From positions 124,001-188,000 of the forward strand of contig NZ_FNTG01000001.1 in NCBI RefSeq assembly GCF_900104795.1: a stretch of 64,000 bases of DNA, in the 5' to 3' direction. Both the position numbers and the translations under genes were made by a program. This stretch comes from Burkholderia sp. WP9. Lineage in GTDB: Bacteria > Pseudomonadota > Gammaproteobacteria > Burkholderiales > Burkholderiaceae. The notes under the pieces were generated by a model, which saw only the letters and a program-made list of their open reading frames with translations, was not told the DNA's origin and made no database searches. The first letter of the stretch is position 1; each line of letters opens with the position of its first letter. Positions 51,462 to 59,091 of this stretch are shown here, piece after piece.

Positions 51462-51623
51462 AGAATATGAGCGGATATCGACTCCGCCCCGAACTGCCGC
51501 ATGCAGGTGATGTGAGGCAAAACGTTGCCCGCCGCCGGGAAAGCCTCTTTCCAAAGTGAGAAGAACCTTATTCGACGGCGCGTGACGAGCGTTGTTACTA
51601 GCCCGCCGGAGCGAGCGCACCCG

Positions 51624-53687
51624 TCACGAACAGAATTTCCCCAGCAGACTCATCTGCGCGTTGCGCGAAGACTTGCCCGGCCGACGGCGCCGATAATGGC
51701 CGTCGCTTTGCATCAGCCACGCGGATTGATTGTCGCCGAGAAACGCCGACAGACCTTCGGCGATCACGCGCCGCTTAAGACGCCGGTTGTTGATCGGAAA
51801 CGCGACTTCCACGCGCCGAAAGAAGTTGCGGTCCATCCAGTCGGCGCTCGACAGATACACCTGTTCCTTGCCACCGTCGTAGAAGTAGAAGATGCGGTGA
51901 TGTTCGAGAAAGCGCCCGACGATCGAGCGCACGGTGATGTTCTCCGAAAGGCCCGCCACACCTGGCTGCAACGAACACACGCCACGCACGATCAGATCGA
52001 TCTTGACGCCGGCTTGCGCTGCTTCGTACAACTCGGCAATCACCGTGGGTTCGAGGAGCGCGTTCATCTTCGCGACGATGCGCGCTTTCCTGCCGGCGCG
52101 CGCATGCTCGGCTTCAGCGCGAATCGCCTCGACCAGTTTCGGATGCAGCGTGAACGGCGATTGCCACAACTCGTGCAGCTTCAATTCACCGCCAATGCCG
52201 GTCAACTGCTGGAACACGTGATGCACGTCTTCGCAGATTTTCTGGTCGGCGGTCATCAGGCCGAAGTCGGTGTACAGACGCGCCGTACGCGGATGATAGT
52301 TGCCGGTGCCGAGGTGGACGTAACGCTTGAGCGTGGTCTTGCCGCCCACCGACACGCGCCGCACGATCAGCATCATCTTCGCGTGGCACTTGTGGCCCAC
52401 TACGCCATACACGACGTGCGCGCCGACCGCTTCGAGCTGCGAGGCCCAGTTGATGTTGGTTTCTTCGTCGAAGCGCGCGAGCAGTTCGACCACCACCGTC
52501 ACTTCCTTGCCGTTGCGCGCGGCTTGCATGAGCGCGTCCATCAGCGGCGAATCGGTGCCGGTGCGATAGATGGTCTGCTTGATGGCCATCACGTTCGGAT
52601 CTTTGGCCGCCTGCAGCAACAGTTCGAGCACCGGCTGAAAACTTTCGTATGGGTGATGCAGCAGCACATCGCCCTGATCGATCACGTCGAACATGCTGGT
52701 GCTGTTGGCGATCTGCGGTGGAATTGCGGGAATGTGCGGCACGAACTTCAGATCGGGGCGGTCCACCATCTCCGGCAATTGCATCAACCGCACCAGATTG
52801 ACGGGGCCGTCGGCGTAATAGCAATCTTTGTTGGAGAGGCTGCTTTCGTCGAGCAGGCGCCGCACCACGTGCGAGGGCGTGTCCGCCGACACTTCGAGCC
52901 GCACCGCGTTGCCCAGATGCCGCGCCGGCAATTCACCCTGCAGCGCGACACGCAGATTGGTGATTTCGTCTTCGTCGACGAACAGTTCGCTATTGCGCGT
53001 GATGCGAAACTGATTGCAACTGCGCACGACGAGGTTCGGAAACAGCTCGCCGACAAAGCGTTGCAATAGCGAGCTCAGCAGCACGAAGCCATGCGGGTAG
53101 CCGGATAGGTCTTGCGGCATGCGCACGAGGCGCGGCAGCGCGCGCGGCGCCTGCACGATGCCCATCATCGCCTGACGGCCGAAGGCGTCTTTGCCCTCCA
53201 GTTCGACGACGAAGTTCAGGCTCTTGTTGAGCACGCGCGGAAACGGGTGCGCGGGATCGAGGCCGATTGGCGTGAGCACCGGCAACAGTTCGTCGAAGAA
53301 GTAGTTGCGCGCCCATTCGGTCTGCGCTTCGTTCCACGCTTCGGTGCCGTGAAAATAGATGCCTTCCGCTTCGAGCGCGGTGAGCACCGTGTCGTGCAGC
53401 ATGGTGTATTGACGATGCACGAGCTTCTGCGCGCGTTCGACCACGAGGTCATAGACGTGCTGCAGCGACATGCCGTCCGGCGACAGTCCGCCCGGGTTGT
53501 CGCGCATCTGCTCGTGCAGTCCGGCCATGCGGACTTCGAAGAATTCGTCGAGATTGCTACTGGTGATGCAGATGAAGCGCAGGCGTTCGAGCAAAGGGAC
53601 GGCTGGGTCGGCAGCTTGTGCCAACACACGCTCGTTGAAACCCAGAATGCCCAGCTCGCGGTTCAATAGGGGGTAGCGGATGGACAT
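51624..53687 (-). CDS. ppk1: Polyphosphate kinase 1
   Basis: Makes inorganic polyphosphate from ATP. The 687-residue product has the N domain (MSIRYPLLNRELGILGFNERVL), the head domain, and two phospholipase D-like C domains: YRTGTDSPLMDALMQAARNGKEVTVVVEL and the autophosphorylated His in YVHLGTGNYHPRTA; further ligands in LEHHRIFYFYDGGKEQVYLSSADWM. The ATG at 53687 matches the family start; an in-frame GTG at 53744 would overlap the Pho-box half-sites and is not preferred. ppk1 and ppx are divergent, and a candidate Pho box lies between them. Confidence 0.97.
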   Translation of the reverse strand: MSIRYPLLNRELGILGFNERVLAQAADPAVPLLERLRFICITSSNLDEFFEVRMAGLHEQMRDNPGGLSPDGMSLQHVYDLVVERAQKLVHRQYTMLHDTVLTALEAEGIYFHGTEAWNEAQTEWARNYFFDELLPVLTPIGLDPAHPFPRVLNKSLNFVVELEGKDAFGRQAMMGIVQAPRALPRLVRMPQDLSGYPHGFVLLSSLLQRFVGELFPNLVVRSCNQFRITRNSELFVDEDEITNLRVALQGELPARHLGNAVRLEVSADTPSHVVRRLLDESSLSNKDCYYADGPVNLVRLMQLPEMVDRPDLKFVPHIPAIPPQIANSTSMFDVIDQGDVLLHHPYESFQPVLELLLQAAKDPNVMAIKQTIYRTGTDSPLMDALMQAARNGKEVTVVVELLARFDEETNINWASQLEAVGAHVVYGVVGHKCHAKMMLIVRRVSVGGKTTLKRYVHLGTGNYHPRTARLYTDFGLMTADQKICEDVHHVFQQLTGIGGELKLHELWQSPFTLHPKLVEAIRAEAEHARAGRKARIVAKMNALLEPTVIAELYEAAQAGVKIDLIVRGVCSLQPGVAGLSENITVRSIVGRFLEHHRIFYFYDGGKEQVYLSSADWMDRNFFRRVEVAFPINNRRLKRRVIAEGLSAFLGDNQSAWLMQSDGHYRRRRPGKSSRNAQMSLLGKFCS

Positions 53688-53739
53688 CGGCAGCGAGAAT
53701 GGAATGTCAGGAAGGGAGGCGGAAAGACGCTCGGAAATT

Positions 53740-53768
53740 CTCACAGTATGATGACGTTGTTATGACAT
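53740..53768 (-). promoter_or_regulatory. Candidate Pho box upstream of ppk1
   Basis: Reading the minus strand: ATGTCAT (53768-53762), AACA, ACGTCAT (53757-53751), CATA, CTGTGAG (53746-53740). Three CTGTCAT-like half-sites at exact 11-base steps, 53 to 81 bases before the ppk1 start. Confidence 0.65.
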
Positions 53769-53867
53769 TCTCGATCTTTTAAATTTTACGCCGGATTCGC
53801 TGCGTGTCGTCAATATGACGCAGTTCATATGGGAGCATAGTTTCCCCCAACGCTGCGAGGTGACATC

Positions 53868-55514
53868 GTGAGGTCCGGTACGCTTAGAATGGCGTCTTTG
53901 AACAGCGCGGCTGGCCAGAAGGCGCCTAAGGCACCGGGTGGACGACCGGCTCCCCACGCATCTTCCGCCGCCACGCTCGCGCGCATGGAGTCCGCTTACT
54001 CGATGGTCACTACGCCACAACTCCTCGCTGCCGTCGATCTCGGCTCGAACAGCTTCCGCCTGATCGTCGGCCGGGTCGAGGAAACCGACGCAGGCAGCCA
54101 GATTTATCAGGTCGATGCGTTGCGCGAACCGGTTCGCCTCGCGGCCGGCCTGTCGCGCGACAAGATGCTCGATCGCGCTTCGCAGGTGCGCGGATGGGAC
54201 GCGCTCAAGCGTTTCGGCGAGCGTCTTCGCGACTTTCATCCCGATCATGTGCGTGCTGTCGCCACCAATACGTTGCGCATCGCCAAGAATGCCGGTGAAT
54301 TTCTCGGTGAGGCACAAGCTGCGCTGGGTTTTCCGATCGAAGTGATCGCCGGGCGTGAAGAAGCGCGCCTGATCTACGCAGGCGCCGCACACTCCGTGCC
54401 TGCGAGCCCTGGTAAACGTCTGGTGGTCGACATTGGCGGCGGCTCGACGGAATTCATCATCGGCTCGCATTACACGCCGATCAAGATGGAGAGCCTGTAT
54501 ATCGGCTGCGTGAGCCATAGCCGTGCGTTCTTCCCGGCCGGCAACGTCGACGAATACACCATGCGCCAGGCCGAACTCGCCGCGGGGCGCGAAATCCAGA
54601 TCATTTCCGCCGAGTACAAGAAGACCGGCTGGGAACAGGCGATCGGCTCGTCGGGCACCGCACGCGCGTTGGCCGAACTGGTCGAAGCGAATGGTTTCAA
54701 CGATCCGGGCATCACGCACGGCATCTCGCGCGGCGGGCTTGAACGGCTCAAGCGCGCGCTCATCAAGGCGGAGAACGTTAATCGGCTGAAGCTCGTCGCG
54801 TTGAAGGGCGATCGGGTTCCGGTGCTGGCCGGTGGCCTGTCGATCATGATCGCGGTGTTCGACGAACTCGGCGTCGATTACGTCGACACCACGGACGGCG
54901 CGCTGCGTCTCGGCGTGCTGTACGACCTGCTGGGCCGTTCGCAGCACGAGGACATGCGCACGGTGACGGTGGAGGGCTTCATGCGCCGCTACGGCGTGGA
55001 TCGGGCGCAGGCGGGGCGCATCGGCGAACTCGCGGTGCGCTTTTACGACCAGTTCGCGGAACCCGACGAAGAACGCCGTGCGGAAAACCGCATGTTTCTC
55101 GGCTGGGCGGCAGCGCTGCACGAAATCGGCCTGTCTATCTCGCACAGCGCGTATCACAAGCATTCGGCCTATATCGCCAGCAACGCGGACATGCCGGGCT
55201 TTTCGCGCACCGACCAGGCGCGGCTCGCCGCGCTCGTGCTCGGTCACGCGGGCAAACTCGGCAAGCTGTCTCAAACGCGCGAAGTGGAGTGGCCGCTGTT
55301 GTTCTGTCTGCGCCTCGCGGCGCTGCTGTGCCGTCGGCGTGCGGATGTCGGCTTGCCGGGAATTTCGGTGGCGCAAGTCAACGGCGGTTACGAGGTGCGT
55401 TTGCCGAACGAGTGGGTGGCCAACAATCCGCTCACCGACTACAGCCTGATCCAGGAAGCTGCGGAGTGGGAGAAGGTCGGTTTGCCGTATCGCGTGGTCT
55501 ATACGGACGATTGA
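53868..55514 (+). CDS. ppx: Ppx/GppA family exopolyphosphatase
   Basis: Releases phosphate from polyphosphate ends, the opposite of Ppk1. The ASKHA-fold core has AAVDLGSNSFRLIVGR, the catalytic-type Glu in IAGREEARLIYAGA, and the phosphate loop VVDIGGGSTEFIIG; the C-terminal HD-like region contains LGWAAALHEIGLSISHSAYHKHSAYI. The GTG at 53868 is given because only this start has a well-spaced GAGG site (53857-53860); conserved sequence begins at the ATG at 54003 (about 503 residues), so the extra 45 Ala/Pro-rich residues are uncertain. A terminator follows. Confidence 0.93.
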   Translation: MRSGTLRMASLNSAAGQKAPKAPGGRPAPHASSAATLARMESAYSMVTTPQLLAAVDLGSNSFRLIVGRVEETDAGSQIYQVDALREPVRLAAGLSRDKMLDRASQVRGWDALKRFGERLRDFHPDHVRAVATNTLRIAKNAGEFLGEAQAALGFPIEVIAGREEARLIYAGAAHSVPASPGKRLVVDIGGGSTEFIIGSHYTPIKMESLYIGCVSHSRAFFPAGNVDEYTMRQAELAAGREIQIISAEYKKTGWEQAIGSSGTARALAELVEANGFNDPGITHGISRGGLERLKRALIKAENVNRLKLVALKGDRVPVLAGGLSIMIAVFDELGVDYVDTTDGALRLGVLYDLLGRSQHEDMRTVTVEGFMRRYGVDRAQAGRIGELAVRFYDQFAEPDEERRAENRMFLGWAAALHEIGLSISHSAYHKHSAYIASNADMPGFSRTDQARLAALVLGHAGKLGKLSQTREVEWPLLFCLRLAALLCRRRADVGLPGISVAQVNGGYEVRLPNEWVANNPLTDYSLIQEAAEWEKVGLPYRVVYTDD

Positions 55515-55538
55515 ACGTTCCAGCTCGTGCATGAATGA

Positions 55539-55570
55539 GAAAGCCCGGCATGTCGCCGGGCTTTTTTTAC
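55539..55570 (+). terminator. Rho-independent terminator after ppx
   Basis: AAAGCCCGGC / GCCGGGCTTT stem followed by a run of T to 55568. It can also serve the convergent olsB gene. Confidence 0.9.
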
Positions 55571-55622
55571 GGCCGTTCGTTTCGCCGACGCGCATCGAGG
55601 CGCGTCACGCGAGCGAGTCCGC

Positions 55623-56435
55623 TTAGCGCGGCAGCGCATCGCCGAGGAAATGGCGAGCGTAACGTGCATTGATATCGGACAAACGGAACAGTGTCAGAAA
55701 GTCCGCGGTATTGAAGTCGGGATCCCATGCCGGTGCGCCGCAAATCTTGGCGCCGAGGCGCAGATAGCCCTTCACCAGCGGCGGCGGCGCCACTTCGGCG
55801 CCCGTTTGCAATTCATCGACCGGCAGCGGCGTATGCGGGAACGCGCGATATTCCGGCGCGGTCAGCGCGTTGTCGCGCAGCGAGCAATACAGATTCGCCG
55901 CGTAGTGGCCACCGTCGACCATCGCCACGCTCGCGCAGCCGAGCATCGTCTCGTAGCCGTTGTGCTTCATGTAGGCGGCAAGCCCCGCCCACAGCGACAT
56001 GATGACCGAGCCGCTGCGATAGTCGGGATGCACGCACGAGCGGCCCACTTCGACCATCTTGGCGCGCAGGTGCGTCAGGCGCGACACATCGAATTCGCTT
56101 TCCGCATACAGACGGCCAATGCGCGCGGCCTGATGCGGCGGCAAGGCGCGATACGTGCCGACCACTTTCAACGTGTCGAGATCGCGCACCAGCAGGTGAT
56201 CGCAGTAGGCGTCGAACGAATCGACGTCGAGACCCGCGGGGCCCGTCAGACGCGCGCCCATTTCGTCGGCGAACACGCGGTAGCGCAGACGCTGGGCTTC
56301 GCGCAGTTCCTCGTCGGTGCGCGCCCACGTGACCTGCAAACGATGCTGGGCGGTGACCGTCTCCTCGGCGCGCGGCAGGCGGCGCGACTCGAAGATGGAA
56401 GCGAGGGGCAGGGTAGGCGTCGGCAGTTCTCGCAT
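55623..56435 (-). CDS. olsB: L-ornithine N-alpha-acyltransferase (OlsB-type)
   Basis: First step of ornithine lipid synthesis: transfer of a 3-hydroxyacyl chain from acyl carrier protein to ornithine, giving lyso-ornithine lipid at the inner membrane. The 270-residue product is a GNAT-like N-acyltransferase with the OlsB pattern LREAQRLRYRVFADEMGARL, VVGTYRALPPHQA, VEVGRSCVHPDYRSGSVIMSLWAGLAAYM and GHYAANLYC. The ATG at 56435 is the family start; the frame remains open upstream but crosses the Pho-box-like site. Ornithine lipids replace phospholipids under phosphate starvation, which fits the half-sites upstream. olsA was not found in the window. Confidence 0.88.
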   Translation of the reverse strand: MRELPTPTLPLASIFESRRLPRAEETVTAQHRLQVTWARTDEELREAQRLRYRVFADEMGARLTGPAGLDVDSFDAYCDHLLVRDLDTLKVVGTYRALPPHQAARIGRLYAESEFDVSRLTHLRAKMVEVGRSCVHPDYRSGSVIMSLWAGLAAYMKHNGYETMLGCASVAMVDGGHYAANLYCSLRDNALTAPEYRAFPHTPLPVDELQTGAEVAPPPLVKGYLRLGAKICGAPAWDPDFNTADFLTLFRLSDINARYARHFLGDALPR

Positions 56436-56788
56436 TGGGGGTCCTGGTCGAAAAAAGGGAGAATTCTTTTTTCGCCAATGTAGTAACGCCTGGTGACGCT
56501 CGCATGGCAAAGCCATGACGATTGGATGACTGCCCGTAAGCTGTGGGCGCGCGGCTTGTAATGTTGTGCGTGCGTCGGGCGAGTGTTGCTCCCGCGCAAA
56601 AGCCGGGCAGCGGGGCGAAGTGTGGGAGCGGTTCGAGCGCAGGGACGATTCAATCCCGGCGAAGTGGGGCAAGCGTGTGATCGATACGGGCGGCGCGGCG
56701 AGGGTCGCGAACCGCGTGTGGGTTTTTATGGGCGCGGGCTCGCCGAACCGCGTGGGGTTTTTTAAGGACGCGGGCCCGCCGAACCGAA
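56436..56788. other. Intergenic region between olsB and sixA
   Basis: Contains the olsB Pho-box candidate (56493-56532) and, at the sixA end, an imperfect 36-base direct repeat. No additional gene is supported. Confidence 0.5.
56493..56532 (-). promoter_or_regulatory. Candidate Pho box upstream of olsB
   Basis: On the minus strand four half-sites at exact 11-base steps: CAGTCAT (56532-56526), TCGTCAT (56521-56515), TTGCCAT (56510-56504), GCGTCAC (56499-56493). A -10-like TACATT (56482-56477) lies ten bases further on, and the olsB start is 58 bases away. Confidence 0.65.
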
Positions 56789-56790
56789 TC
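56705..56790. repeat. Imperfect direct repeat of about 36 bases, 2.4 copies
   Basis: Units start at 56705, 56740 and 56776 and share (T/C)CGC.GAACCG(CGTG.GGGTTTTT), then GCGGGC. The third, partial unit overlaps the last codons of sixA. Confidence 0.7.
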
Positions 56791-57247
56791 AGACCAGATC
56801 GGGACTCATTGCGGCGCGCAACACGGCGTGGTCGTCGCCGTCGCGCTCGCGGCTCGCAATCCACCATACGCCGGCTTTCTTGAGCGGCCAACTCGCTTCG
56901 CTATTGCCAAGCAGACGGGCGGCCACGTGGCCTAGCGTGGGTTGATGGCCGACAATCACCACCGTCTGCGCGACGCCTTTGGGCCAGCCGGCCGCCTCGA
57001 GCACGTCGTCCGCGCTCGCGTTGGGCGCGAGTTCGCGCAGCACGCGATATTGATCGCTCAAGGTCTCGGCGGTCTGGATGGTGCGCACGGCAGGACTCGC
57101 GAGCACCACGGCGTCATCGGGCAGCCGGGTACGCAGCCACTTGGCGACGTTTTGCGCCTGCTTGCGGCCTCGGGTGGTCAGCGCTCGCGCGAGGTCGGTC
57201 GTGGCGATGTCTTCGGCTTCGGCGTGACGCCAGAGAATCAGATCCAT
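56789..57247 (-). CDS. sixA: Phosphohistidine phosphatase SixA
   Basis: Removes phosphate from histidine-containing phosphocarrier or phosphorelay domains. The 152-residue histidine-phosphatase-superfamily protein starts MDLILWRHAEAED, where the RHA replaces RHG as in SixA, and has the second catalytic His in VIVGHQPTLGHVA. The ATG at 57247 follows AAGGAG; the frame extends upstream but without similarity. Full length for SixA. Confidence 0.93.
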   Translation of the reverse strand: MDLILWRHAEAEDIATTDLARALTTRGRKQAQNVAKWLRTRLPDDAVVLASPAVRTIQTAETLSDQYRVLRELAPNASADDVLEAAGWPKGVAQTVVIVGHQPTLGHVAARLLGNSEASWPLKKAGVWWIASRERDGDDHAVLRAAMSPDLV

Positions 57248-57453
57248 GCGTGTCTCCTTGACTCTGGTTGCGGCGCTTGTGCCTGATGAGGCACGCGCAC
57301 GGTTTTGATCACTGTCGCATGCGGGCTCGTGAATCCGCAAGGCGATCGGGGCAGACCGTATAAGCGTTGCGGCAAGTCGTCGCGGTATGACGCGCGTGAG
57401 CCGTTGCTTCGTTTGTCGCGCTTTATTTGTCGCGACGCGAACGCCAAAAAGCA

Positions 57454-57486
57454 AAAACCCGCGAAGCCGGAGGCTACGCGGGTTTC
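57454..57486 (-). terminator. Rho-independent terminator after tRNA-Pro
   Basis: AAACCCGCG / CGCGGGTTT stem; on the minus strand a TTTTTGCTTTTT tail follows. Confidence 0.8.
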
Positions 57487-57499
57487 GTGTTGCTTTTCG

Positions 57500-57576
57500 T
57501 GGTCGGAGCGAAAGGATTCGAACCTTCGACCCTCTGATCCCAAATCAGATGCGCTACCAGGCTGCGCTACGCTCCG
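57500..57576 (-). tRNA. tRNA-Pro (TGG)
   Basis: 77-nucleotide cloverleaf on the minus strand: acceptor CGGAGCG/CGCTCCG, D arm GCGC...GCGC, anticodon stem TCTGA/TCAGA with loop TTTGGGA (anticodon TGG), T loop TTCGAAT, discriminator A, encoded CCA. Confidence 0.97.
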
Positions 57577-57587
57577 ACGAATCCGAG

Positions 57588-57617
57588 ATTCTACGTGGCA
57601 TTGGGTGCCAGAGTCAA
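57588..57617 (-). promoter_or_regulatory. Promoter of tRNA-Pro
   Basis: Minus strand TTGACT (57617-57612), 18 bases, TAGAAT (57593-57588), just upstream of the tRNA. Confidence 0.7.
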
Positions 57618-57671
57618 CCACGATTTGCGCCGGACCGAAAACGATTGCTCAGAAACGCGATGCGGCCGCGT

Positions 57672-57830
57672 TTATATGCGTCCCATCAGCAGCAAGACGA
57701 TCACGATGATCAGTACGACGCCCACGAGTCCGGTCGGCCGGTAGCCCCAGCCGCTGCTATACGGCCAGCTCGGTAGCGCGCCGATCAGCAGGAGGATGAG
57801 CACGATAAGCAGTATGGTTCCGATGGTCAT
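57672..57830 (-). CDS. DUF3309 family small membrane protein
   Basis: A 52-residue protein with two hydrophobic helices (GTILLIVLILLLIGALPSW and LVGVVLIIVIVLLLMGRI) joined by the short loop PYSSGWGYRPTG. This is the whole DUF3309 pattern, a short proteobacterial family of unknown role often seen near stress genes. Start ATG at 57830 behind a GGAGAA site. Confidence 0.88.
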   Translation of the reverse strand: MTIGTILLIVLILLLIGALPSWPYSSGWGYRPTGLVGVVLIIVIVLLLMGRI

Positions 57831-58208
57831 TCTGGTTCTCCCTGTCTGGCCTCGGCCAGTTAGTCTGATTGGTTCGGCGCATTCACGCCGGGACATTCCG
57901 CGCGCGATCTGCGCGCTGCTTGCAGACTGAAGAGCAGCAAGGCGTGTGCCTGAGCGGGTTGTAGCGACGAGCGAGCGCGGAACGGCGCTCGGGTGCCGTG
58001 CGTCACGAGAGCGCAACGTGCGTGGGGAGTGGCAGGCAGGAAAGATTCGCGCGGCCCGGGCGGATGCGTTGCCGCCGTTACCGCGCAATGGGGCAATATT
58101 TCAGTGCGTGGCCGCCGTCGCGCTTGTCTTCCGCGCGCAGGCATGATTGAAATCCGCCCGCAACAGCAAGACCACTGCGGGCGTCATCGTTCGTCAGCCG
58201 GTTTCCGT
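57831..58208. other. Intergenic stretch between two small membrane-protein genes
   Basis: About 380 bases without a supported gene. Open frames on both strands are Arg/Ala-rich. It should contain the promoter of the DUF3309 gene. Confidence 0.4.
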
Positions 58209-58382
58209 TCAGTGCCGGCGACGCATCCAATGCGGCATGTGCTGATGAGTCAGCCAGTGATGCACCATGCCTTCGCCGTCGTGTTCGCGCCGATACGTTC
58301 TCGCTTCGAAAATCGACAATGCGAGTAGCACGAGCAGGCCTATGGCGAGTCCGGTCAGACCCGCGATCGTTTCAGCGTCCAT
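58209..58382 (-). CDS. 57-residue membrane-anchored, histidine-rich protein of unknown function
   Basis: The frame begins MDAETIAGLTGLAIGLLVLLAL, a single membrane helix, then a cytosolic-side charged stretch (FEARTYRREHDGEG) and ends with a His/Met-rich tail, MVHHWLTHQHMPHWMRRRH. A consensus AGGAGG lies six bases before the ATG, and a TACTATAAAG sequence on the minus strand (58411-58420) could be a promoter -10. The tail, with six histidines and three methionines, could bind metal. No family recognised; short length makes the call moderately uncertain. Confidence 0.6.
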   Translation of the reverse strand: MDAETIAGLTGLAIGLLVLLALSIFEARTYRREHDGEGMVHHWLTHQHMPHWMRRRH

Positions 58383-58571
58383 GGCAGCCTCCTATGACAT
58401 GCGGCGGTGACTTTATAGTAGGTCACGCGCGACAAAATGGCAGGTGCACGCTGTTTTCCGCGGCGTCGTTAAAGGCGCTTTGCGGTTAGACTCTCGGCGC
58501 TCGCGCTTGCCGGACTACCGGCGGGCTGCTGCTTTTTTATTCTGCATTCCGCTTCGAGAGACTACCTGTTT

Positions 58572-58742
58572 ATGATCCGCGTTCCGATGCTTGCGTTGCT
58601 GCTGATTGCCGGCGTTGCCGGCTGTGCGAACAATCCGTCCGGCCATCACGGCGGTCCGCCGCCGCAAGATCCCGCCGACTATCACGGCGTGCCCACCGAC
58701 ACCCGGCCGCCTACGATGGTGCCTGCACCGGTCGCGCCTTGA
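58572..58742 (+). CDS. 56-residue lipoprotein of unknown function
   Basis: A short frame with a complete lipoprotein signal (MIRVPMLALLLIAGVAGC, lipobox VAGC) followed by a Pro/His-rich mature part of 38 residues (NPSGHHGGPPPQDPADYHGV). Small outer-membrane-directed lipoproteins of this style are common in Burkholderia. No ribosome binding site is strong. Role unknown. Confidence 0.6.
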   Translation: MIRVPMLALLLIAGVAGCANNPSGHHGGPPPQDPADYHGVPTDTRPPTMVPAPVAP

Positions 58743-59091
58743 GCGTCGACGGAACACGAAATCGGCAAAGAGGAGGCGGGGGATGAATAGCGGAGGCGAA
58801 GCACCGGCGCGGGCACGCCGGCGCCTCTGACCCGCGCAGACTGTTCGCGCGGAATGCGCGGGCTGGAATCATTCTAGGGCGCGCGTGGCGGCGGATATGT
58901 GTGCGCTTGTTTCAAGCCGTAACCGGCTACCGCGATGCGAAATGAGTGGGGCTTAAGCTGGCCAGCTGGGCCAAGCCGCTTAGGCTACATGAGCCGTTCA
59001 AGCCGTTCAAGCCGTTCAAGCCGTTCAAGCCGTTCAAGCCGTTCAAGCCGATCAAGCAGCAAGCCACCACGCCAGCACGGCACCACGCCAC
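58743..59091. other. Intergenic stretch after the MATE gene with a 9-bp tandem array
   Basis: No gene supported. The main content is the (CCGTTCAAG) array at 58994-59056; a plus-strand shadow frame through it reads as a Ser-Arg-Ser repeat without start signals. Confidence 0.5.
58994..59056 (+). repeat. 9-bp tandem repeat, CCGTTCAAG, seven copies
   Basis: Six perfect copies (58994-59047) and a seventh with one change (CCGATCAAG, 59048-59056), ending 35 bases after the MATE stop codon. Confidence 0.95.

Noticed and set aside
53760..55595. Minus-strand frame of 611 codons opposite ppx
   Set aside because: Antisense shadow of ppx, no ribosome binding site or family resemblance.
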